NCBI GenBank assembly: GCA_947305645.1
Contig: CAMZEC010000005.1
Coordinates: 1 to 64,000 of the forward strand
Origin: an uncultured Bacteroidales bacterium
GTDB lineage: Bacteria; Bacteroidota; Bacteroidia; Bacteroidales; UBA932
Direction: 5' to 3'
DNA length: 64,000 nucleotides
Shown here: positions 56,954 through 64,000 of the stretch, piece by piece
Layout: every line of letters begins with the position of its first letter
Position numbering within the stretch: the first letter of the stretch is position 1
The notes under the pieces: model-generated
Database searches by the model: none
What the model was told of the DNA's origin: nothing
What the model saw: only the letters and a program-made list of their open reading frames with translations
Program-made: the position numbers and the translations under genes

Positions 56954-57805
56954 CTATTCGAAATTCCTGGACGCAAAAGGAAGCGACCAGCGGAGAGCAA
57001 GGTGCCAGTATTCCCAGTTATGCACACCGTCGCGCACTCGGAATTCACTGTGCACCTTTGCTTTACGCATCTTCATGTGGAGGTCCATGGACTGCTGCAG
57101 CAGGAAGTCGTCGTCGCCGCAGTCAAAGAACCATGCCACGGTGCGCAGTTGCTTCAGGGTTTCCTTGCCGGCATTGTCTATAAAGTCCAATGCCGAGTGC
57201 TCCCTAACGGCCTCGCTTACGTACCAGAACTTGTCTTTCGCAGCTTTGCCGTCGTTCACCTCGCCTCCTTTGTTGTCAAGCCAGGCGCTCATGGCGTAGC
57301 AGCTGGAAAACATGTCCGGGTGCCTCTGGGCATACACGGTGCTGCCGCCTCCGCCCATGGAGAGGCCCATTATGGCCCTGCGGCCCTTGCTGCCGCCGCA
57401 GGAGTATTTCTGCTCGACCGAGGGGACGAGCTCGCCGAAGAAGAAGTCCTCGTAATTCCAGCCGGGCATGTTGAAGTAGCCGTTCCAGGTGTTGTGGATG
57501 TCCGGGCCGCCGGCGTTGGGCATCACTATTACCATGGGGACCGCCTCGCCGGAGCGGATGAGCTCGTCGGCGACAAGCTGGAGGCCTCCCCTGCCGGCCC
57601 AGGCGGCATAGTCGTCACTAAGGCCGTGCAGCAGGTACACTACGGGATATTCGCGCGCGGTTGTGCCGTAGCCGTCGGGCAGATAGACGTTATACTTCAC
57701 CGCCTCCCCCAGCACGGAGCTGTAAAGGCTGTCCGTGACCACCTTTCCGGCCCACAGAGGCAGGGCGGCAAGGGTGGCCGCAAGTACAAGGGCCAGCCTT
57801 TTCAT
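56954..57805 (-). CDS. Secreted esterase-like alpha/beta hydrolase
   Basis: PVVYLLHGLSDDYAAW; RAIMGLSMGGGGSTVYA; HNWEYWHLAL. Confidence 0.88.
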   Translation of the reverse strand: MKRLALVLAATLAALPLWAGKVVTDSLYSSVLGEAVKYNVYLPDGYGTTAREYPVVYLLHGLSDDYAAWAGRGGLQLVADELIRSGEAVPMVIVMPNAGGPDIHNTWNGYFNMPGWNYEDFFFGELVPSVEQKYSCGGSKGRRAIMGLSMGGGGSTVYAQRHPDMFSSCYAMSAWLDNKGGEVNDGKAAKDKFWYVSEAVREHSALDFIDNAGKETLKQLRTVAWFFDCGDDDFLLQQSMDLHMKMRKAKVHSEFRVRDGVHNWEYWHLALRWSLPFASRNFE

Positions 57806-58281
57806 CAGAATCTCCAGACCAGGTTGGTGCCCCAAGTAGTGGCAGAGAACTGGTATTTGGGAATGTAGGTGCTGAAGTCTATGGTAAAATGCTTGCCGAA
57901 GTCGAATGAGAAGCCGCTCTTACCACCCCAGGCGAAAGCCTTTGTCTGCGTGTCATACCCAAGCATAAGACCGGTGTGGGGGAAGAACTTGAAGCCCTTG
58001 GGGCCAATGGCGACGCCGATTTCCGGGTTGATGAAGGCTCCGAAAATCTTGTCTTTAGGAAAGAAATCGCCGAAAACCTCTATCGAAGGGGCGAAAGATA
58101 CAAATGCGGCACGGTTATAGTTACGGAAACCGACGGCAGCGCCAACGCCGAAGTCACTTGCGGAAAAATTGGCCAGTGCGCCGAGGGATGCGTAAGTTGT
58201 AGTCTTCCTTTGGGCCGATGCGGTTGTGGCGGCAGCCATGGCCAAAACTGCAATAACAGCGATAACAATTATTCTCTTCAT
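57805..58281 (-). CDS. Small secreted beta-barrel-like protein of unknown function
   Basis: MKRIIVIAVIAVLAMAAATTASAQ signal; C-terminal aromatic TNLVWRF. Confidence 0.65.
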   Translation of the reverse strand: MKRIIVIAVIAVLAMAAATTASAQRKTTTYASLGALANFSASDFGVGAAVGFRNYNRAAFVSFAPSIEVFGDFFPKDKIFGAFINPEIGVAIGPKGFKFFPHTGLMLGYDTQTKAFAWGGKSGFSFDFGKHFTIDFSTYIPKYQFSATTWGTNLVWRF

Positions 58282-58349
58282 TGCTTTTGATTTTTTTGCA
58301 AAGTTCACAATTATCCGGCAGTAAAGCAAGAATATTCGGGTCTAGTTAT

Positions 58350-58357
58350 TATATTTG
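58350..58357 (+). promoter_or_regulatory. -7 element TATATTTG upstream of 390-aa secreted protein
   Basis: 16 nt before the ATG at 58374. Confidence 0.5.
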
Positions 58358-58373
58358 CATAGATTGGATGTGT

Positions 58374-59546
58374 ATGAAACGACTGCTTACAATGTTATTC
58401 CTCGTGCTGCCGCTGTGCCTGATGGCGCAGACCAAGGCCGAGACTTCTATGTTCAACAAGACGCTCAAGCGACAGACTGTGAAGTCTGCCGAGCAGTTCC
58501 TGAAGAAGTATCCGGCGTCTGTTTATACTCCTAAAGTCGTCAGGCTCAGGGACTCCCTTGTATTCTTTGCGCTCAAGCCGGAGGATGCTGCCGGTGTGCT
58601 CGCCTTCCGCAAGGCGTACCCCGATTCGTACTTCCGTCCGCTGGCAGACCAGAGGGTGATGGAGCACAACACGAGCGGCATCTCCCATGAGGAGGCGCTG
58701 CGGATCGCCGGCGACTGCCTGGACGCCATAGGCTGGAAGAAGGACAACGTGGAGCATGTGCTGGCCCTCGACAAAGGGCTCGACATGCGTATCCTTTCGC
58801 CCTCCGGCGAATACGAAGAGGCCCGGTCGATCCCGGTGTATTCTCTTCAAGAGGCGCCCTCGGCCCCCGTGCTGGCGCGGCCCCTGCAGGTCGTGGCACC
58901 CCTGGGCGAACGCAACTATTTGCACTTCGCATACTTGAACGGCGACTCGGAATACGTCGAGCTGCTGTACCTGCCGGAGGATGATATAGTGAACGAAGTG
59001 TTGTTTTACGGCACGCCTGTTCGCCCTTCCGAAGGGGAAACCTACAGGATCGAGGGTCAGTGCCCGGAGATGATGGAGGGCATATCCCCCACGGCCGAGG
59101 TGCTGTGGCTGACCGCCAGGCTCAAGGAGAACCCCTCCCTGGTGGAGCTGTCGCGTGCCGACCTGCTCACCGACGAGTCTATACGTTGGTGGCTGGACAA
59201 GAATCCCAAGGCGCGGAGCACGGCGTCGCGCATCAGCTTTGGACGGCTCGACCCGGAATGCTCGATGGTGGAGGCTTACAAAAAAGCGCACAAGGAAAAG
59301 GGACGGATCAGCAATGCCGCCTTGTTCAACATTCGCGGCTATACCGTCATCTGCGCAGCATCCAAGAACGGCAGCGAGTACACGCTGGTGTGGTGCGAGC
59401 CCGTCTGCAAAAACAAGAAGACCGACCGCTTGCTGAATTCCATCTACTTCGATGCGGACGGCACCACCCTCAACTTGTTCTATTATCACGGCAACACCAC
59501 ATACAAGTACAGGATCTCCCTTGCCTCGCAAAGTATAAGAAGATAA
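58374..59546 (+). CDS. Secreted protein of unknown function
   Basis: MKRLLTMLFLVLPLCLMAQ signal; uninterrupted ORF. Confidence 0.7.
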   Translation: MKRLLTMLFLVLPLCLMAQTKAETSMFNKTLKRQTVKSAEQFLKKYPASVYTPKVVRLRDSLVFFALKPEDAAGVLAFRKAYPDSYFRPLADQRVMEHNTSGISHEEALRIAGDCLDAIGWKKDNVEHVLALDKGLDMRILSPSGEYEEARSIPVYSLQEAPSAPVLARPLQVVAPLGERNYLHFAYLNGDSEYVELLYLPEDDIVNEVLFYGTPVRPSEGETYRIEGQCPEMMEGISPTAEVLWLTARLKENPSLVELSRADLLTDESIRWWLDKNPKARSTASRISFGRLDPECSMVEAYKKAHKEKGRISNAALFNIRGYTVICAASKNGSEYTLVWCEPVCKNKKTDRLLNSIYFDADGTTLNLFYYHGNTTYKYRISLASQSIRR

Positions 59547-59563
59547 ACTGTAAACTCAATAGC

Positions 59564-60100
59564 ATGAAAAGAATTACATCATTTTTTATTGCACTCATCT
59601 GCACTGCAAGCCTTTTTGCCCAGAACAGTCAACTCCCTGTAGTCAAGGAGATTGTATCCATCACTAACGAGAACACAAACCGGACGGTGGACGTGGTCAA
59701 TATCCCTGTCGACGGCGTGAACCGCTATTTTCTCCATGTTGGAAATATGGGTATAGGCGACAAGGTCGCACAGATTGAACTGGATCCCGTTTGCCGGCTC
59801 TACATTCCCCTGGGGAACAACATTACAGACGCAGTAACTGCAATGGAAGCGCTCAAGACCCTTTACAAAGAGCCAAAGGGCACGATGCGCGAAATCCAGG
59901 GCAGCTTCAAGCCCTTCTTCCCCACAGAAGAGACAGAGACCGTACAGGTTTACAGGCACCAGCCCCTTCTTACCAACCAGCTTCAGTTCGTCATCGAGCG
60001 TGACGGCTATTCCCGCGTGGCTTACCTTGACAAATCCGACTTCAACTCGCTCCTCAACGGTTTGAAACTTCACGGCAAGCTTTATCCTTCAGAATTATAG
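59564..60100 (+). CDS. Secreted protein of unknown function
   Basis: MKRITSFFIALICTASLFAQ signal; internal start inside track ORF 59060..60100. Confidence 0.7.
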   Translation: MKRITSFFIALICTASLFAQNSQLPVVKEIVSITNENTNRTVDVVNIPVDGVNRYFLHVGNMGIGDKVAQIELDPVCRLYIPLGNNITDAVTAMEALKTLYKEPKGTMREIQGSFKPFFPTEETETVQVYRHQPLLTNQLQFVIERDGYSRVAYLDKSDFNSLLNGLKLHGKLYPSEL

Positions 60101-60107
60101 TAAAAGC

Positions 60108-61430
60108 ATGAAACGGCTCAGCATCATTATAGTATTTCTCTGCTGGTGGGCAATAGCCTTTTCGCAGGAGACCTATCTGCCGGCTTCCGAACTTCCGGAT
60201 CTGATTAAATGCCTTCCCGCTCCGCCGGAGAAAGGCACGCCGGCTTTCAAGTACGACGTACAGCGCTACAGATGGGGCAAGGCACAGCGCAGCAATCCCG
60301 AACGGGCAGCCATGGCCAGCAGGGACGCCGTCTGGAGTTACGAGGCGCTGCTTGCGGAGCTGAGCGTCCCCTTCGGCATCGAGATCTCGGTGTCAAACAC
60401 CCCGGAGCTCTGGAAACTCGTCACCACCAGCCTGGCCACTACCGACCAGATGAGGGTGGCCCCCAAAGCCTACTACCACCGCACGCGGCCGTTCGTATAC
60501 TTCAAGGAAAAGGCGTTCCTGGAGGATGACGCCCAGTTCAGCGGCGAAGGCAGCTATCCCTCCGGGCACACCATGCGCAGCTGGACGGCGGCACTCGTGC
60601 TGGCGGAGGTTAACCCCGGAGCTGCCGATGCCATATATGCGCGGGCGTGGGAGAGCGGCATCAGCCGTGTCATCTCCGGCGCCCACTGGCAGAGCGACGT
60701 AGACGTTACGCGCCTTGCCGCCAGCATCGGCTATTCCCGCCTGCAGACCAGCCCGGCCTTCCGCACGCAGATGGCACTGGCGCAGGAGGAATTCCGCCGC
60801 CTCGCATCTCCCGACCAGGGCGGAAGGGAGCACTTCGTGAAGATTTCCGACGTAATCCCCGACGTCATCCTGGAGATACGCTACTACAGCACCCATAATT
60901 TCGTGGGCCAGCGGATCGACGGCTACCTGGCACCGACGGCCCTGATGACCCGGCAGGCGGCCGACAGCCTCAAGGCAGTAAGCGACGAGCTGAAGGCCCG
61001 GGGCTACCGCCTCAAGATTTGGGATGCGTACCGCCCGCAGTGCGCCGTAGACCATTTCGTCCGCTGGGCGGCAGATGTCCCCGACACCCTGATGAAGCGC
61101 TATTTCTATCCCGACGTAGACAAGAGCCGCCTCTTCGAACTGGAGTTTATTATGGAAAAATCCGGCCACACACGCGGTTCGACGGTGGATTTAACCCTCT
61201 TCGACATGGATGCAGAGAAAGACGTAGATATGGGCGGCCCCTTCGACTGGTTCGGCGAGGAAAGCCATCCGGACTACCGTGGCATCACGGAAGAGCAATA
61301 CGCCAACCGCATGATCCTGAGGGATGCCATGCTCCGCCACGGCTTCAAGCCGCTGGACAGCGAATGGTGGCACTTCACCCTTAAGAACGAGCCCTTCCCG
61401 GATACTTACTTCACATTCCCGGTATTCTGA
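60108..61430 (+). CDS. Class A acid phosphatase / D-Ala-D-Ala dipeptidase (VanX, M15D) fusion
   Basis: N-terminal KAYYHRTRPF, GSYPSGHTMRSW, SRVISGAHWQSDVD; C-terminal SGHTRGSTVDLTLFD and SEWWHFTL. Confidence 0.9.
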   Translation: MKRLSIIIVFLCWWAIAFSQETYLPASELPDLIKCLPAPPEKGTPAFKYDVQRYRWGKAQRSNPERAAMASRDAVWSYEALLAELSVPFGIEISVSNTPELWKLVTTSLATTDQMRVAPKAYYHRTRPFVYFKEKAFLEDDAQFSGEGSYPSGHTMRSWTAALVLAEVNPGAADAIYARAWESGISRVISGAHWQSDVDVTRLAASIGYSRLQTSPAFRTQMALAQEEFRRLASPDQGGREHFVKISDVIPDVILEIRYYSTHNFVGQRIDGYLAPTALMTRQAADSLKAVSDELKARGYRLKIWDAYRPQCAVDHFVRWAADVPDTLMKRYFYPDVDKSRLFELEFIMEKSGHTRGSTVDLTLFDMDAEKDVDMGGPFDWFGEESHPDYRGITEEQYANRMILRDAMLRHGFKPLDSEWWHFTLKNEPFPDTYFTFPVF

Positions 61431-61439
61431 TCGATTCCT

Positions 61440-62249
61440 TTATTTAGGAAGCCCGAAGGCGTCGGACATTTCCTTCATCTGGGCATCGGTCATGCCGTCG
61501 GGCTCAAAGCCCATGTTCCGGGCTGCGATATAGATTTGAGCGCTTTTGTTCAGGACGTCTACCTGGTCGAAGGCGCTCATTATGTCGGTATCTACGGCAA
61601 ACACGCCGTGCTTTTCCCACATCACCACGTCGTAATCCTCCTCCAGGGTACGTATGGTCGCCTCTGCCAGCTCTACGCTGGAGGGCAGCATATACGGAAC
61701 CATGCCCAAGCCTCTGGGACAGAATGCTTTGGTCTCAGGGATCATGGACCAGAGCATTCGGGTGGCGGCATCCTTTTCCATCCACTTTTTGCTGTGGGTG
61801 AGGGCTACCAGCTCGATGGGATGGGTGTGCAGGGAGGCTCTGTACGGGGAGCCTTTTGCCAGCAGGTAGTCGTGTACAGCCAGGTGGGAAGGGAGCTCGG
61901 AGGTGGGCATCACCAGGCGGTCGGCCACTATTTCGTAGGTCGCACAATCCGGCAGTATGCGGATTATGGAGCCGTTGGCCATTGGGCTCTTCGCCAGGTC
62001 CCGCATGCGCTTGCCGGTGCCCTTGCAGTAGAACCAGCAACCGTCCAGATGAGGCAGCGTCTTGCCTATGGGCATGGGCTCGCTGATGGCCGGCAGGGCC
62101 CTCATGTCGTCATCCACCCATCGGGTGATGTTGACGGTGATGTTGCCGCCGTTGCGTTCGGCCCAGCCTTTCTGCCACAGGTAGCCGGCGACTTCTGCCA
62201 CCTGCCTGACTTCGGCCTTCATGGCCTTGTTTTTATCCAGTATGCTCAT
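61440..62249 (-). CDS. rhaD: Rhamnulose-1-phosphate aldolase
   Basis: GWAERNGGNITVNIT; HLAVHDYLLAKGSPYRASLHTHPIELVALTH; WEKHGVFAV. Confidence 0.93.
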   Translation of the reverse strand: MSILDKNKAMKAEVRQVAEVAGYLWQKGWAERNGGNITVNITRWVDDDMRALPAISEPMPIGKTLPHLDGCWFYCKGTGKRMRDLAKSPMANGSIIRILPDCATYEIVADRLVMPTSELPSHLAVHDYLLAKGSPYRASLHTHPIELVALTHSKKWMEKDAATRMLWSMIPETKAFCPRGLGMVPYMLPSSVELAEATIRTLEEDYDVVMWEKHGVFAVDTDIMSAFDQVDVLNKSAQIYIAARNMGFEPDGMTDAQMKEMSDAFGLPK

Positions 62250-62252
62250 ATA

Positions 62253-62415
62253 GATTCTTCACTTCACTTCGTTTCGTTCAGAATGACAAGCGAATCACTT
62301 CGTTTCGTTCAGAATGACAAGCGAATCACTTCGTTTCGTTCGGAATGACAAGCGAATCACTTCGTTTCGTTCGGAATGACAAACGAACTGTCATCCTGAG
62401 CGGAGCGAAGGATCT
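62253..62415. repeat. Composite intergenic repeat: reverse element, three 31-bp tandem units GAATGACAAGCGAATCACTTCGTTTCGTTCR, then forward TGTCATCCTGAGCGGAGCGAAGGATCT
   Basis: Tandem units at 62281-62311, 62312-62342, 62343-62373; forward terminal element 62389-62415. Confidence 0.92.
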
Positions 62416-62416
62416 G

Positions 62417-63667
62417 TTACCTCTTACTAGTGACGTCTTTTTCGTAACGTTCGATTTCCGGGATAAACGCCTCGCCCACGGGCACGCCGTTCTTGTAGTT
62501 GAAATAGTCGAACACGGCGCCGAAAGGCAGGGTCTTGGCCTCTTCCAGCAGGGCGAGACGCTGGAAGCCCTTGCCTGCGTCTTCGTACTCGCGCAGCATC
62601 TCGAGAGGCTCCAGCAGAGCGCTCAGGAGGCACTTCTGGGTGGCGCGGGAGCCGATTACGTAGGCTCCGATTCGGTTGATGGCGGCGTCGAAGTAGTCCA
62701 GGCCTATGTGGGCACGGTTCAGGGCGTCGGCGCGCACAATCTCCTTGAATAGGTCCAGCGTCTGGTCGTTCATGATGGTCACGTGGTCGGAGTCCCAGCG
62801 TATGGGGCGGGAGACGTGAAGCATGAGCTCCGGAACGAACAGCAGCAGGGACGCCACCATGTCGGAGACGTTCTCCGTCATCTCGTAATGGCCGGTGTCC
62901 AGGGTGTACATGAGCTTGCGGGTGGCACAATAGCCGGCCACGAAGTCGTGGGAGCCCACGGTGTAGCTTTCCAGGCCTATGCCGAAGAGCTTGGCCTCCA
63001 GGCAGGTCTTCATGCCGGGAAGCTCCTCCTTCAGGATTTCATCCAGGGACTCGGCGAATATCTCGCGGTAGCGCTTGCGCTCTACTGTCTGGTCCTTGGA
63101 GCCGTCATGCACCCAGATGTTCATGATGCAGGGGTCTCCCTGGGCCTTGCCCATGGCGTCGGCTATACGGCGGCAGCGCTTGGTGTGCTCGATCCAGAAG
63201 TCGCGTATGCCCTTGTCGGGGTTGGAGAGCGACAGGTCCCCGCTCTTGGGGTGCCCGAAAGAAGTGGAGTTGAAGTCAAGCTTGAGCCCATTCTCCCGGG
63301 CCCACTGTATCCAGCTCTCGAAGTAGCGTACGTCCACCTGGTCGCGGTCTACGAACTTGCCGCCGAAGTCTCCGTATATCTCGTGGAGGTTCAGGCGGTG
63401 GTTGCCGGCGATGAGGCTCTTGGCGAAGAGGACGTCACTGCGGACCTCCTCTATGTTGCGGGCCCTGCCGGGATAGTTGCCGGTGGTCTGTATGCCGCCG
63501 GAGAGGCCTGCGGCGCTCTCGAAGCCGATTACGTCGTCGGTCTGCCAGCAGTGCAGGGAGATGGGCGTCTTCTCGACGGTCTCTATTGCCTTGTCCGTAT
63601 CCACGCCCAGGGCGGCATAGCGCTCGCGGGCAATCTCATAGGACTTCAGGATCTGTGCTTCTTTCAT
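62417..63667 (-). CDS. rhaA: L-rhamnose isomerase
   Basis: PISLHCWQTDDVIGFE; GLKLDFNSTSFGHPKSGDLSLSNPDKGIRDFWIEH; located between rhaB- and rhaD-like genes. Confidence 0.93.
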   Translation of the reverse strand: MKEAQILKSYEIARERYAALGVDTDKAIETVEKTPISLHCWQTDDVIGFESAAGLSGGIQTTGNYPGRARNIEEVRSDVLFAKSLIAGNHRLNLHEIYGDFGGKFVDRDQVDVRYFESWIQWARENGLKLDFNSTSFGHPKSGDLSLSNPDKGIRDFWIEHTKRCRRIADAMGKAQGDPCIMNIWVHDGSKDQTVERKRYREIFAESLDEILKEELPGMKTCLEAKLFGIGLESYTVGSHDFVAGYCATRKLMYTLDTGHYEMTENVSDMVASLLLFVPELMLHVSRPIRWDSDHVTIMNDQTLDLFKEIVRADALNRAHIGLDYFDAAINRIGAYVIGSRATQKCLLSALLEPLEMLREYEDAGKGFQRLALLEEAKTLPFGAVFDYFNYKNGVPVGEAFIPEIERYEKDVTSKR

Positions 63668-63668
63668 T

Positions 63669-64000
63669 TTATAAAGGGTTATAAGTTTTAACTTTAAACG
63701 TTTCGGCTATTATGCGGCGCATTTCCCAGCGGTCTCGCACCAGGCCGGCGGCCTTGGCCTGAATCATAACGTTGCCTATGGCGGTAGCTTCGGCCGGGCC
63801 GGCGACGACGGGGAGCCCTATCGCATCGGCGGTCCACTGGTTAAGGAGTTCGTTGGCGCTGCCGCCGCCGATGATGTGCAGTTTCTCTATCTTGAAGGGG
63901 GCGAAGCCCTGCAGCATGTCCAGCACCTCTTTGTAACGGTCGGCCAGGGAATGGTAGATGCAGCTGACGATCTGGGCGTCGGAGAGATTTGCTCCCTGCG
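63669..64000 (-). CDS. rhaB: Rhamnulokinase, C-terminal part (truncated by window edge)
   Basis: IEKLHIIGGGSANELLNQWTADAIGLPVVAGPAEATAIGNVMIQA; frame stays open to the window end. Confidence 0.88.
   Translation of the reverse strand, partial: QGANLSDAQIVSCIYHSLADRYKEVLDMLQGFAPFKIEKLHIIGGGSANELLNQWTADAIGLPVVAGPAEATAIGNVMIQAKAAGLVRDRWEMRRIIAETFKVKTYNPL

Noticed and set aside
62281-62373. 31-bp tandem repeats considered as a CRISPR array
   Set aside because: Units are directly adjacent with no unique spacers and no cas genes nearby.

Overview
Gene-dense window (mostly high GC) from a Bacteroidales-type genome. Evidence: TAnnTTTG promoter elements, fimbrillin/BACON/FISUMP-type lipoproteins, DUF5686, DUF5020 and GH97 proteins. 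About 50 CDS are supported. Left to right they include: GH3 and GH78 glycosidases; a surface lipoprotein; split transketolase; lepA; an ECF sigma/envelope-stress module; lgt; a TolC-adaptor-RND operon ending in a small PII-like gene; pgk; a fimbrillin/BACON lipoprotein; an RlmI-like methyltransferase; a DUF2807 protein; CotH kinase; DUF5686; a large FISUMP-type lipoprotein; rimM-rpsP; an NHLP-type peptide export operon (adaptor, two ABC proteins, TolC, second adaptor); ispE; M13 peptidase; a suf operon interrupted by pnuC and a GH97-SGNH fusion; psuG/psuK and nucleobase salvage genes; an acid phosphatase-VanX fusion; and rhaD/rhaA/rhaB (partial). The most interesting observations are: (1) a perfect 35-bp direct repeat of the DUF5686/rimM convergent gene junction bracketing a 3.6-kb micro-ORF plus lipoprotein cassette; (2) three unannotated 40-49 aa micro-ORFs, each directly upstream of a surface lipoprotein gene; (3) two apparent in-frame palindromic insertions in one methyltransferase gene; (4) an orphan NHLP-type exporter with no visible precursor; (5) composite head-to-head repeat elements enclosing derived tandem repeats. 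All family assignments come from reading the translations; no database search was run.
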